Part shown: piece by piece, positions 1 to 9,100 of the stretch
Layout of the letters: each line of letters opens with the position of its first letter
Numbering within the stretch: the stretch's first letter is position 1
Source: Pseudomonadota bacterium
GTDB lineage: Bacteria; Pseudomonadota; Alphaproteobacteria; Ferrovibrionales; Ferrovibrionaceae
Length of the DNA: 21,205 nucleotides
Direction: 5' to 3'
Assembly (NCBI GenBank): GCA_021793055.1
Contig: JAJYTL010000018.1
Coordinates: forward strand, 1 to 21,205
Position numbers and translations under genes: made by a program
Notes under the pieces: generated by a model
Seen by the model: only the letters and a program-made list of their open reading frames with translations
The model's database searches: none
Told to the model about the DNA's origin: nothing

Positions 1-225
1 GGAGAGGTGGACCACCGCGCCGACGCCTTCGAGCGCCGCCCGCCAATCGGTCTCGGGCCCGATATCGCCGACCACGACAACGTTGGTCCCGGGCTCGATC
101 CGGCCGCGGTCCTCGGGCGAACGGATTGCCGCCCGCACCGCGACCCCGGCATCGTGGAGCCGCCGGCACAACGCGCGGCCGACGAAGCCGCTCGCGCCCG
201 TGACCAGAACCTTGGCGCCGGCCAT
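1..225 (-). CDS. NAD-dependent epimerase/dehydratase (extended SDR family), 5' part only
   Basis: This gene starts at the ATG complementary to 223-225 and is cut by the left edge after 75 codons. The protein opens with a short beta strand and the Rossmann dinucleotide-binding motif TGASGFVG at residues 9-16. An acidic GDI follows, and the fragment ends in AVVHLS, the usual fourth strand of extended SDR epimerases (UDP-sugar epimerases, NAD(P)H-binding WcaG-like proteins). Such enzymes bind NAD(P) and modify sugars or related substrates in the cytoplasm. The catalytic Tyr-x-x-x-Lys would lie beyond the window, so the substrate cannot be told. A purine-rich ribosome binding site (GGGAAGG) precedes the ATG. 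It is divergent from the tsaE/amgK gene across 138 bp, so that interval probably holds both promoters, though I see no clear -35/-10 pair in it. Confidence 0.85.
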   Translation of the reverse strand, partial: MAGAKVLVTGASGFVGRALCRRLHDAGVAVRAAIRSPEDRGRIEPGTNVVVVGDIGPETDWRAALEGVGAVVHLS

Positions 226-363
226 CGCCTTCCCTTCCCGATTGCGTCCGAACGGCGGGCAGCATAGCCGCTTTTGCCGGCCTTTTCAGCCGCGTCGCGA
301 GGAATGGCGCGATCGGTCGCCTCCGCCGTTGCCCGCGCCGGCGAAGCAAGCTAAAAACCCGCC

Positions 364-1839
364 ATGACCGCGCCCAGCCGGGCTTTCGGCCCGTTCGCTC
401 TCGATGTGCCCGAACTCGCGGCGACGGCGGAGCTTGCGCGCCGCCTGGCGCGGCTCGTCAAGCCCGGCGACATCATCGCCTTGAAAGGCGATCTCGGCGC
501 CGGCAAGACCGCCTTCGCCCGCGCCCTGATCCAGGCCATGGCGGGCGCTGCGGTCGAGGTGCCGAGCCCGACCTTCACCCTGGTGCAGACCTACGAGACG
601 GCGGCCGGAACGGTCTGGCATTTCGATCTCTACCGGCTGCAAAGCGCCGACGAGGCGATCGAGCTCGGCATCGACCAGGCCTTCGCCGAAGGTATCAGCC
701 TGATCGAATGGCCGGAGCGGCTCGAGGCCCTGCCGGCGGAGGCCTTGACGCTCGAATTCCTCTTCGCCGAGGGCGAGGGGGCGCGCAAGCTGCTGCTTCG
801 CATGGGCGGCGATTGGCGGACGCGGCTGGTCGGCGAGAGCGCCAGCGCCGAGCGCGCGGCGGCGATCGGGCGCTTTCTCGAACAGGCCGGATGGCAAGAG
901 GCGGCGCGCGCGCCGCTGCAGACCGACGCCTCCTTCCGCCATTACACGCGGCTCAGCCGGGGCGCGGCAACGGCGATGCTGATGGACGCGCCGCCGCCTT
1001 TGGAAGACGTCCGGCCTTTCGTTCGCATCGACCGGCATCTTCGCGATCAGGGCTTTAGCGCACCCGCGATTCTCGCGGCCGACGCGGGCGAGGGGCTGCT
1101 GTTGCTGGAAGACCTCGGCGACGATCTGTTCAGCCGCGTGTTGCAGCGGCAAGCCGCCGATGAGGCCGAGCTCTACGGCGCCGCGGTCGACGTGCTCGCC
1201 GAGCTGCATCGCCGGCCGCTGCCGAACGGCCTCGCGCCCTATGGCCTCGATCTGTTGCTGGACGAAACCGACCGCGTCGTCGATTGGTATCTGCCGGAAC
1301 TCACCGGCCGGCCGACGGCGCCTGAACTCAAACAGGAATACCGCGAGATCTGGACCGAGGTCCTCGGCCGCGCCGATGTCTTACCGGCGGTTCTGGTGCT
1401 GCGCGATTACCACGCCGACAATCTGATCTGGCTGCCGGCGCGCAGCGGCGTCGCGCGCGTCGGGCTGCTGGATTTCCAGGACGCACTCGAAGGCTCACCG
1501 GCCTATGATCTCGCCTCGCTGCTCGAAGACGTGCGCCGCCCCCTCGCGCCCGCCTTGGCCGAGGTGATGGTACAACGCTATATCCGCGCAAGCGGTGTCG
1601 ATGATGCCGCCTTCCGCCTCGCCTACGCGGTTTTCGCCGCGCAACGCAACACCAAGCTGGTCGGCCATTGGCCGCGGCTTTTCCGCCGTGACGGCAAGCC
1701 GCAATATCTCAAATTCATGCCGCAAACCTGGCGTCTTTTGGAGCAGGACTTGAAACACCCCGCGCTTTCGGCCCTAAGGGCCTGGTTCGATCGCACCATT
1801 CCCCCGGCGCTCCGCCGGACGGAGATCGCCGCGTCATGA
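364..1839 (+). CDS. tsaE/amgK: TsaE ATPase fused to AmgK-type amino-sugar kinase
   Basis: This 491-residue protein joins two enzymes. Residues 1-155 are TsaE, the ATPase of the complex that makes N6-threonylcarbamoyladenosine at tRNA A37. They carry the Walker A motif GDLGAGKT (42-49), SPTFTLVQTY (68-77), HFDLYRL (86-92) and EWPERL (115-120). Residues 165-490 have the phosphotransferase fold of AmgK, the anomeric MurNAc/GlcNAc kinase. The catalytic segment is LRDYHADN (346-353: Asp348 as base, Asn353 as metal ligand), followed by LLDFQD (368-373). The same fusion is known in other alphaproteobacteria. The stop overlaps murU by ATGA, and murU encodes the next enzyme of MurNAc recycling, which supports the kinase assignment. 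This pathway bypasses de novo UDP-MurNAc synthesis and gives fosfomycin tolerance in organisms where it was studied. Assignment is firm for both halves; the exact sugar preference is inferred. Confidence 0.95.
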   Translation: MTAPSRAFGPFALDVPELAATAELARRLARLVKPGDIIALKGDLGAGKTAFARALIQAMAGAAVEVPSPTFTLVQTYETAAGTVWHFDLYRLQSADEAIELGIDQAFAEGISLIEWPERLEALPAEALTLEFLFAEGEGARKLLLRMGGDWRTRLVGESASAERAAAIGRFLEQAGWQEAARAPLQTDASFRHYTRLSRGAATAMLMDAPPPLEDVRPFVRIDRHLRDQGFSAPAILAADAGEGLLLLEDLGDDLFSRVLQRQAADEAELYGAAVDVLAELHRRPLPNGLAPYGLDLLLDETDRVVDWYLPELTGRPTAPELKQEYREIWTEVLGRADVLPAVLVLRDYHADNLIWLPARSGVARVGLLDFQDALEGSPAYDLASLLEDVRRPLAPALAEVMVQRYIRASGVDDAAFRLAYAVFAAQRNTKLVGHWPRLFRRDGKPQYLKFMPQTWRLLEQDLKHPALSALRAWFDRTIPPALRRTEIAAS

Positions 1840-2564
1840 TCTCCCGGCAGGTTTTTCCGACGGCGATGGTTCTCTCGGCCGGTCTCGGCCTGCGCCTGCG
1901 TCCGCTGACGCTGGATCGCCCGAAGGCCTTGGTCGAGATCGCCGGCGTGACCCTGATCGACCGGGTTCTCGATCGTCTTGATTCGGCCGGCGTCGTAACT
2001 GCGGTGGTCAACCTGCATTACAAGAGCAATCAGTTGCGCCGCCATCTTGCCGCGCGGACGGCGCCGCGCATCGTTTTCTCGGACGAGACGGAAACGCTCC
2101 TCGATACCGGCGGCGGCGTCGCCAAGGCGCTGCCCGAACTCGGGCCCGGTCCCTTTTATGCCATCAACAGCGACATCGTCTGGCAGGATGCCGGCCGCGA
2201 TTCCCTGGTCGAGCTTGCGGAATTCTTCGATCCCGCGAAAATGGACGCGCTTTTGCTCATGCACCCGACGGTGAGCGCCATCGGCTATCAGGGCGTCGGC
2301 GATTTCGACATGGACCCGGCGGGCGGTCTCAGCCGGCGCCAGGAAACCTGGGTCGCGCCCTTCGTCTTCACCGGCGTCCAGGTACTGCGGCCGGAGCTTT
2401 TCCAGGACTGCCCGGAAGGGCCGTTCTCGCTCAATTTCCTTTACGACCGCGCCGCCGAGGCGGGCCGGCTCTGGGGCCTGCGCCATGACGGGCGCTGGAT
2501 GGATGTCGGTACGCCGGCCGGGTTCCAGGCGGCGGAAAAGGCATTGGCGCAACAGCGAACATGA
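1836..2564 (+). CDS. murU: N-acetylmuramate-1-phosphate uridylyltransferase MurU
   Basis: This is a 242-residue nucleotidyltransferase of the sugar-phosphate type. MurU converts MurNAc-1-phosphate and UTP to UDP-MurNAc, the step after AmgK in the cytoplasmic peptidoglycan recycling route. The signature LSAGLGLRLRPLT lies at residues 13-25, with the binding Lys30 in RPKALVEI. LLDTGGGV (88-95) and the metal-binding NSD (111-113) follow, and the C-terminal part has WMDVGTP. The length fits MurU and is shorter than GlmU or GalU, which have extra domains. Its ATG overlaps the stop of the tsaE/amgK gene and its own stop overlaps the start of addB, so translation is probably coupled along the operon. 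A mannose- or glucose-1-phosphate nucleotidyltransferase would look similar by sequence, but the AmgK neighbour makes MurU much the best reading. Confidence 0.93.
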   Translation: MISRQVFPTAMVLSAGLGLRLRPLTLDRPKALVEIAGVTLIDRVLDRLDSAGVVTAVVNLHYKSNQLRRHLAARTAPRIVFSDETETLLDTGGGVAKALPELGPGPFYAINSDIVWQDAGRDSLVELAEFFDPAKMDALLLMHPTVSAIGYQGVGDFDMDPAGGLSRRQETWVAPFVFTGVQVLRPELFQDCPEGPFSLNFLYDRAAEAGRLWGLRHDGRWMDVGTPAGFQAAEKALAQQRT

Positions 2565-5536
2565 GCGCGCCCCGGCCCCGGGTTTTCAACATTCCGCAAG
2601 GCGTCGCCTTCGTCGACGCCCTGGCGGCGGGGCTTCTGGCGAAACACGGCGACGATCCCTTGGCCTTGAGCCGGGTGCGGGTGTTCTTGCCGACCCGGCG
2701 CGCGGTGCGCGCGCTCGGCGCCGCCTTTCTCCGCCAGGGCGCCGGCCGCGCGCTGCTCTTGCCGGTGATGGCGCCGCTCGGCGACGCCGACGAGGAGGAG
2801 CTTGAGATCACGCTCCCCCAAGGGCTCGACCTGCCGCCGGCGCTCGCCGATTTCGCGCGCCGCTTTTTGCTCGCGCGCCTGATCCGCGCCCGGCCCGGCT
2901 TCGCGGACCCAGCGCAGGCGATCCACCTCGCGGGCGAGCTCGCGCGGCTCTTGGACGCGGCCGTGATCGAGGGCTGCGATCTCGGCCGCTTGAAGACGCT
3001 GGTACCCGACGATTACGCCGAGCACTGGCAGATCACGCTCGCCTTTCTCACCATCGTCACGGATGAGTGGCCGAAGATTCTCGCCGCCGAACAGGCCGTC
3101 GATCCGGCGGATCGACGCAACCGATTGATCGCCGCCTTGGGCGAGAGCCTCGCCGCCACCGCCGGCGACGATCCGGTTTATGCCGCCGGCTCGACCGGCA
3201 GCATCCCGGCGACCGCGGCTTTGATCAAGACCATCGCCGGCCTGCCGCGGGGCGCGGTGGTGTTGCCGGGTTTCGACGCCGAGATCGACGCGGCGAGCTT
3301 CGCCGCGCTGCCCGAGGCGCCGACCCATCCGCAACATGCGCTGCACCGCCTGCTCGGCACGCTCGGCGTGGCGCGGGAGGAGGTCGAGCCCTGGCCCGCG
3401 GCGGCCGATCTCGCGGCGGTTGACGAGGCGGGCCGCGCCGCCCGCGCTGGCCTGATCCGTGACATGCTGCGCCCGGCGGCGACTTCGGATGCTTGGGGGC
3501 AGGCCGATGCGAAATCGGGCGGCGCGGTCGATCCGCGCGCGCTCGCCGGCCTCGCGCTGATCGAGGCGCCGGCGCCGCGCGAGGAGGCGGCGGCGATCGC
3601 GCTCATCCTGCGCGAGGCGCTGGAGACGCCTGAGCGAACCGCGGCGCTGGTCACGCCGGATCGCAATCTGGCGCGCCGCGTCGCAGCCGAGCTCGGCCGC
3701 TGGGATATCGCGATCGACGATTCCGCCGGCACGCCGCTGCACGAGACCCCGCCCGGCGCCTTCTTGCGCCTGATTTTGGCCTGGCTCGCCGATGGCGGCG
3801 CGCCGGTGCCGCTCCTTGCCGCCTTGAAGCACCCCTTCGCCGTCGGCAACCGGCCGCGGGCGGGGCTCCTGCGCCTCGTCCGCCGCTTCGAGATCGCGGC
3901 GCTACGCGGGCCGCGTCCCGGCTTCGGTCTGGAAGGGCTGCTGGCGGCGCTTGCGGACGACGACGGGGAAGATGGCAAAGCGGACGCGCTTCGGGGCTGG
4001 CTTGCCGAACTCGCCGCCAAGGCCGCGCCGCTTGCCCTGATCCTGCAGGCGTCGAGCGCCGCGCTTGCCGATTTCGTCGCGGCGCTGCTCGATTTCGCCG
4101 ATTGGCTCGCCACCGGACCCGATGGCGCGGCGCTTTGGCGCGGCGACGCCGGCCGCGCGCTCGCCGATTTCATCGCCGATCTCAACGACGCGGCGCCGCG
4201 TGCCGAGCCGCTTCCGGGCCTGTCCTGGGTCGCGGTGATCGAGACCTTGATGGCCGAGCGGGTGGTGCGCCCGGCCTATGGCCGCCATCCCCGGCTCGCC
4301 ATCTGGGGGCCGCTCGAAGCGCGCTTGCAGCAGGCCGATCTGTTGATCCTGGGCGGCCTCAACGAAGGCACCTGGCCGGCCGAGCCCGCTGCCGATCCCT
4401 GGCTCAGCCGGCCGATGCGGGCCCGCTTCGGCCTGTCGCCGCCCGAGCGGCGGATCGGCCAGGCGGCGCACGATTTTGCGCAAGCGGCGGCGGCGCGCGA
4501 GGTGGTGCTGACCCGCGCCACCAAGGTCGAGGGCACGCCGACGGTGGCCTCGCGCTGGCTGCAGCGGCTGAAGGCGCGGGTCGAGGGCGCCGGCCAGACC
4601 TTGGTGGTGCCGCCGGCGCTATTCTGGCAGGAGGCCTTGGACCGCCCGGCCCGTGCCGCGGCTCCGCGGCCGCCGGCGCCGCGGCCGCCGGTGGCGGCGC
4701 GGCCGCGGCGGCTGTCGGTGACCGAGATCGAAACCTGGATTCGCGACCCCTATGCCCTTTATGCCCGCCGCATCTTGCGGCTCGATCCGCTGGCGCCGCT
4801 CGATGCCGATCCCGGCGCGGCGGAGCGCGGGATTTTCATCCATGCGGCGCTCGACCGCTTCCTGCGCGAGAACCCGGGCGATCTGCCGGCGGGTGCCTAC
4901 GAAAAGCTGATGGCGATCGGCCGCGAGGCGTTTCGCCCCTGGTTCACCCATCCCGGCGTCAGCGCCTTCTGGTGGCCGCGTTTCGCTGAGATCGCGCGCT
5001 GGTTCCTCGGCTTCGAGGAAAGCGAGCGCCGCGCCAAGGGCTGGACGCCGCTCGCCACCGAAGTCCGGGGCGCGCTTCACTTCGATCTTCCCGGCGGGCG
5101 GTTCACGCTCGCCGCCAAGGCGGACCGCATCGACCGCAACCCGGAAGGCGCGCTCGCGATTCTCGATTACAAGACCGGCGCGCCGCCCCGCGACGACGCC
5201 GTCGCCATCGGCCTCGCGCCGCAACTTCCCTTGGAGGCCGCGATCGCCCTTGCCGGCGGCTTCGGCGATCTGCCGGCGGCAGAGGTGATCGAGCTTGGCT
5301 TCGTGCGCCTCAAAGGTGCCCGCGCCGCGCCCGGCGAATTTCATTCGGTGAAGGGCGAGGCCCGGGTTCTGGCTGAAGACGCCATCGATGGCCTGAAATC
5401 GCTGATCGCCCGCTTCGACGATCCGAAGACGCCCTATCGCGCCCGGCCGCGGCCGCAGTTCGTGCTCTATGAGAGCGATTACGATCATCTCGCGCGGGTC
5501 AAGGAATGGGCCGACGGCAACGGGGGCGGCGAATGA
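2561..5536 (+). CDS. addB: Double-strand break repair protein AddB (alphaproteobacterial type)
   Basis: This 991-residue protein is the partner of AddA in the helicase-nuclease that resects DNA double-strand breaks and loads RecA, the functional counterpart of RecBCD. Residues 1-700 resemble a degenerate superfamily 1 helicase: LPTRRAVRAL near residue 44 and GGLNEGTWP near 597-605. The start of the protein lacks a recognisable Walker A loop. The C-terminal RecB-like nuclease has IFIHAALDRFL, then DRID and the catalytic ILDYKTG with Asp869 and Lys871. Only one cysteine is present in the whole chain, so the four-cysteine iron-sulfur staple of Bacillus AddB cannot form; where Firmicutes have CPY this protein reads DPYALYARRIL. 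The ATGA overlaps at both ends put it in one operon with murU and addA. Lack of the ATP site and the cluster agrees with the alphaproteobacterial subfamily. Confidence 0.95.
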   Translation: MSAPRPRVFNIPQGVAFVDALAAGLLAKHGDDPLALSRVRVFLPTRRAVRALGAAFLRQGAGRALLLPVMAPLGDADEEELEITLPQGLDLPPALADFARRFLLARLIRARPGFADPAQAIHLAGELARLLDAAVIEGCDLGRLKTLVPDDYAEHWQITLAFLTIVTDEWPKILAAEQAVDPADRRNRLIAALGESLAATAGDDPVYAAGSTGSIPATAALIKTIAGLPRGAVVLPGFDAEIDAASFAALPEAPTHPQHALHRLLGTLGVAREEVEPWPAAADLAAVDEAGRAARAGLIRDMLRPAATSDAWGQADAKSGGAVDPRALAGLALIEAPAPREEAAAIALILREALETPERTAALVTPDRNLARRVAAELGRWDIAIDDSAGTPLHETPPGAFLRLILAWLADGGAPVPLLAALKHPFAVGNRPRAGLLRLVRRFEIAALRGPRPGFGLEGLLAALADDDGEDGKADALRGWLAELAAKAAPLALILQASSAALADFVAALLDFADWLATGPDGAALWRGDAGRALADFIADLNDAAPRAEPLPGLSWVAVIETLMAERVVRPAYGRHPRLAIWGPLEARLQQADLLILGGLNEGTWPAEPAADPWLSRPMRARFGLSPPERRIGQAAHDFAQAAAAREVVLTRATKVEGTPTVASRWLQRLKARVEGAGQTLVVPPALFWQEALDRPARAAAPRPPAPRPPVAARPRRLSVTEIETWIRDPYALYARRILRLDPLAPLDADPGAAERGIFIHAALDRFLRENPGDLPAGAYEKLMAIGREAFRPWFTHPGVSAFWWPRFAEIARWFLGFEESERRAKGWTPLATEVRGALHFDLPGGRFTLAAKADRIDRNPEGALAILDYKTGAPPRDDAVAIGLAPQLPLEAAIALAGGFGDLPAAEVIELGFVRLKGARAAPGEFHSVKGEARVLAEDAIDGLKSLIARFDDPKTPYRARPRPQFVLYESDYDHLARVKEWADGNGGGE

Positions 5537-8500
5537 CCCGGCGGGTGGTGGAGCGCCGTGTCGCCGATCAACTGCGTGCCGCCGATCCCAGCCATTCGGT
5601 CTGGCTCAGCGCCAACGCCGGCACCGGCAAGACGCGGGTCCTGGTCGATCGCGTGTTGCGGCTGCTCCTCGCCGGCACCGCGCCCGATACCATCCTCTGC
5701 CTTACCTTCACCAAGGCGGCGGCGGCCGAGATGGCGAACCGGCTCTATCAGCGCCTCGGCGCCTGGGCGACGATGGCCGACGGCGATCTCGCGGAGGAGC
5801 TGCATCTTCTCACCGGCGCCGCTCGGCCGGCGGCCGGCCTTGGCGATGCGCGGCGGCTCTTCGCCCGCACCCTGGAGACGCCGGGCGGCGTCAAGATCCA
5901 GACCATCCATGCCTTTTGCCAATCGATGCTTGGCCGCTTTCCGCTGGAGGCCCGCATCGCGCCGGGCTTTCAGGCGATGGACGAGCGCGAGGCGGCGGAA
6001 ACGCTGGTCGCCGCGCGCGATCGGGTGCTGATCCGTGCTGCCTCGGGCCGGGCGGCCGATCTCAAGGCGGCGCTCGATCTCATCGTCGGCGCCGTGGACG
6101 AGGAGCGCTTCGACAAGCTGATGGGCGAGATGACGCGCGACTGGCGCAAGTTTCAGCGCGTCTTCCGCGCCCATGACGAAGACCTCGATGCGGTAATCGA
6201 GCGCAGCTATGCCGCGCTCGGCGTCGCGCCCGGGATGACCGACGATGGCCTGATCGACGAGTTCTATGCCGCCGCGCCGAGCGCCGATCTGCAACGCGCC
6301 GCGAAGGCGCTGGCGCAGGGTACCAAGACCGATCAAGAGCGCGCCGCGCTGCTCCGCGCCTGGTTGCGGGTGCCGTGGAAGGCGCGACGGGACGCGCTCG
6401 ACGAATTTCACTTGCCGGCTTTCCTGACTAATACCGGCGAAGCGCGCGCCCGCCTTATCACCAAGACGGGCGAGGCGGCCGGCGCCGGCGTGCGCGACAT
6501 TCTGGAGCGCGAGCAGGCGCGGGTTCTGGCGCTTGTCGAGCAGCGCCGCGCCCTCACCGTCGCGGCGCAGACGGCGGCGCTCTGGTGCCTCGGCCTCGCC
6601 ATCGCCACCGACTACGCGGCCGCGAAGCAAGCCGGCAATCTTCTCGACTTTAACGATCTCATCCTGGCGGCGCGCGATCTTCTGCATCGCGACGGCGTCG
6701 CCGCCTGGGTGCTCTATAAGCTCGACAACGGCCTTGATCACATCCTGGTCGACGAGGCGCAGGACACCTCGCCCGAGCAATGGCAGGTGATCGCGGCGCT
6801 GGCCTCGGAATTCTTCGCCGGGCAAGGCGCTCGGCTCGCGAGGCGGACGGTGTTCGCGGTCGGCGACGAGAAGCAGTCGATCTTCAGTTTCCAGGGCGCC
6901 GACCCCGCCGGCTTCGCCCGCATGGAGGATCATTTCCAGACCCGCGTGCGCGACGCCGAGGCGGCCTGGCGGGCGATGGAGCTCGGCCCCTCGTTCCGTT
7001 CGGCACCGACCATTCTGGAGGCGGTCGACCGCGTCTTCGGCCCCGAGGCGATGCGCCAGAGCGTCACCACGCGGCGCGAGATCCGCCATGCGCCGATCCG
7101 CGTCGGCCATGCCGGGCTGGTCGAGATCTGGCCCCTGGTCGGGCCGGAGGCGGTGGCCGCGGCCGAGCCCTGGGTGCCGGCGCTCCGCCAGGAGCATCTG
7201 AACGCGCCCTCGGCCCGGCTCGCCCGGCGCATCGCCGCCGTGGTTTCCGGTTGGCTCCAACGGGGCGAGATTCTCGAATCGCGCGGCCGGCCGATCCGTC
7301 CCGGCGATATCATGATCCTGGTGCAGCGGCGGAACGACTTCGTTGCCGAGATGGTGCGCGCCCTGAAGCAGGAGGGCGTCCCCGTGGCCGGCGTCGACCG
7401 CATGGTGCTGACCGACGAGATCGCGGTGATGGATCTGCTCTCGCTCGGCCGCTTTGTCGTCCTGCCGGACGACGATCTCGCCCTGGCCGAGGTGCTGAAG
7501 GGTCCGCTATTCGGCTTTTCCGAGGACCTTCTGTTCGATCTCGCGCACGCGCGCCCGGGCCGGCTGTGGCCGGCGCTGCAGGCGGCGCGTGGCCGGCGCC
7601 CGGAATTCGCCGCCGCCCATGCCGAGCTGTCGCGGCTTCTCGCCCGCGCCGATTTCGCACCGCCGTTCGAATTCTTCGCCGAGCTTCTGGTCGGCGGCGG
7701 CCGCGCCCGCATCCTGGCCCGCCTCGGGCCCGAGGCGAAAGACCCGCTCGACGAGTTTCTCGGCCTCGCGCTCGCCTTCGGGCGCGCCCACGCGCCCTCG
7801 ATGCAGGGCTTTCTCGCCTGGCTCGATCGCGGCGGCACCGAGGTTAAGCGCGACCTCGAACAAGGCCGCGACGAAGTGCGGGTGATGACCGCGCACGGCG
7901 CCAAGGGATTGGAGGCGCCGATCGTTTTCCTTCCCGATACCTGCCGCATGCCGGACGGGCATCAGGACCCGACGATCCTGTGGCAGGCGGAGGCCGACGC
8001 GCCGCTGCCCTTCTGGCCGGCCTCGGGCGGCAACGACACGGCGGCCTGCGCCGCTTGGCGCGCCGCCGACCGCGCGCGCCGGCGCGACGAATATCGCCGG
8101 CTGCTCTATGTCGCGATGACGCGGGCCGAGGAGCGGCTTTATATCGCCGGCTATCACGGCCGCAAGGCGCCGGCGGCGGAATCCTGGTACGCGCTCACGC
8201 GCGCCGCCCTCGAAGAGGTCGCCGAGGCGGTGCCGCTAGTCTTCCCGAACGAGCCGGAAGCCGCCGGGCTTCGCCTGCACGCGCCGCAGGCGGTGCCGGC
8301 GCGGCATGAGCTTGCCGGGGCCGCGGCCGCCGCGCCGCCGCTTCCCGCCTGGATCGGGCAGCCTGCCGCGGCCGAGCCGCTCTCGCGCCGGCCACTCGCG
8401 CCGTCGCGGCTGGAGGGCGCGGAATTGCCCGGCGAAAACCCGCTTCGCGGCGATCGCGGCCAGCGCTTTCGCCGCGGCCGGCTGATCCACCGGCTGCTGC

Positions 8501-8967
8501 AGCTCTTGCCCGATCTGCCGCCACCGGACCGCGCGCCGGCGGCCGCGCGCTTCCTCGCCCGCGCGGAACCCGAGATCGCGGCGGCGGAGCGGGCGGAGAT
8601 CGCGCGCCAGGTCTTCGCGGTGCTCGACCACCCGGAGACGCGGGCGCTGTTCTCACCGGGCTCGCGCGCCGAGGCGCCGGTCGCCGGCATGCGCGACGGC
8701 CGGCCGCTGTTCGGCCAGATCGACCGCCTCGCGGTGCGGGACGACGAGGTGCTGATCGCCGATTACAAGAGCGAACGCGCGCCACCGGACCGGGCGGACA
8801 AGGTGCCGCCGATCTATCTCGCGCAGATGGCGGCCTATCGCCGCGCCTTGGCCGCGATCTATCCCGGCCGGCGGCTGCGCTGCTTTTTGATCTGGACCGC
8901 TGGGCCTGACGTGATGGCGCTGCCCGACGCACTTCTCGACGAGGCGAAGGCGCCGGACGCGCCGTGA
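5533..8967 (+). CDS. addA: Double-strand break repair helicase-nuclease AddA
   Basis: AddA is the motor and second nuclease of the AddAB complex. I place the start at the ATG at 5533, which overlaps the addB stop and gives 1144 residues; an in-frame ATG at 5506 lies inside addB and would only add nine Arg-rich residues. UvrD-like helicase motifs run in order: NAGTGKT (28-34, Walker A), VDEAQDTS (407 is the Asp of DEAQ, Walker B), GDEKQSIFSFQGADP from 444, SFRS, VMTAHGAKGLEAP from 784, and LLYVAMTRAEERL from 857. The C-terminal PD-(D/E)xK nuclease has GQIDRLAV followed by IADYKSE with Asp1077 and Lys1079. All catalytic elements appear intact, so the complex should have one active motor and two nuclease sites. 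In many relatives a thioredoxin gene follows; here a tRNA gene follows instead. Confidence 0.96.
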   Translation: MTRRVVERRVADQLRAADPSHSVWLSANAGTGKTRVLVDRVLRLLLAGTAPDTILCLTFTKAAAAEMANRLYQRLGAWATMADGDLAEELHLLTGAARPAAGLGDARRLFARTLETPGGVKIQTIHAFCQSMLGRFPLEARIAPGFQAMDEREAAETLVAARDRVLIRAASGRAADLKAALDLIVGAVDEERFDKLMGEMTRDWRKFQRVFRAHDEDLDAVIERSYAALGVAPGMTDDGLIDEFYAAAPSADLQRAAKALAQGTKTDQERAALLRAWLRVPWKARRDALDEFHLPAFLTNTGEARARLITKTGEAAGAGVRDILEREQARVLALVEQRRALTVAAQTAALWCLGLAIATDYAAAKQAGNLLDFNDLILAARDLLHRDGVAAWVLYKLDNGLDHILVDEAQDTSPEQWQVIAALASEFFAGQGARLARRTVFAVGDEKQSIFSFQGADPAGFARMEDHFQTRVRDAEAAWRAMELGPSFRSAPTILEAVDRVFGPEAMRQSVTTRREIRHAPIRVGHAGLVEIWPLVGPEAVAAAEPWVPALRQEHLNAPSARLARRIAAVVSGWLQRGEILESRGRPIRPGDIMILVQRRNDFVAEMVRALKQEGVPVAGVDRMVLTDEIAVMDLLSLGRFVVLPDDDLALAEVLKGPLFGFSEDLLFDLAHARPGRLWPALQAARGRRPEFAAAHAELSRLLARADFAPPFEFFAELLVGGGRARILARLGPEAKDPLDEFLGLALAFGRAHAPSMQGFLAWLDRGGTEVKRDLEQGRDEVRVMTAHGAKGLEAPIVFLPDTCRMPDGHQDPTILWQAEADAPLPFWPASGGNDTAACAAWRAADRARRRDEYRRLLYVAMTRAEERLYIAGYHGRKAPAAESWYALTRAALEEVAEAVPLVFPNEPEAAGLRLHAPQAVPARHELAGAAAAAPPLPAWIGQPAAAEPLSRRPLAPSRLEGAELPGENPLRGDRGQRFRRGRLIHRLLQLLPDLPPPDRAPAAARFLARAEPEIAAAERAEIARQVFAVLDHPETRALFSPGSRAEAPVAGMRDGRPLFGQIDRLAVRDDEVLIADYKSERAPPDRADKVPPIYLAQMAAYRRALAAIYPGRRLRCFLIWTAGPDVMALPDALLDEAKAPDAP

Positions 8968-8984
8968 GGGGGCGCCGCCGACGC

Positions 8985-9012
8985 TTGCCAGGACAAGGCC
9001 AATCGCTTACCT
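8985..9012 (+). promoter_or_regulatory. Possible promoter of the tRNA-Arg gene
   Basis: TTGCCA at 8985-8990 resembles a -35 box and lies just after the addA stop. CTTACCT around 9006-9012 would be the -10 region at a spacing of about 16 bp, which would place the transcript start a few bases before the tRNA at 9024. The -10 match is poor, so read-through from addA is the alternative. Confidence 0.3.
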
Positions 9013-9023
9013 TCCGCCCCGAT

Positions 9024-9100
<77 letters not shown>

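Noticed and set aside
5506..5532. An earlier ATG for addA
   Set aside because: It lies inside addB and adds only nine Arg-rich residues. The ATG at 5533 has the same ATGA overlap as the other junctions of the operon.
5485..7260. A 591-codon minus-strand frame opposite addA
   Set aside because: It is a mirror of the GC-rich coding frame of addA. It has no domain and is rich in Arg, Gly and Ala, and the + strand protein has all its catalytic motifs.
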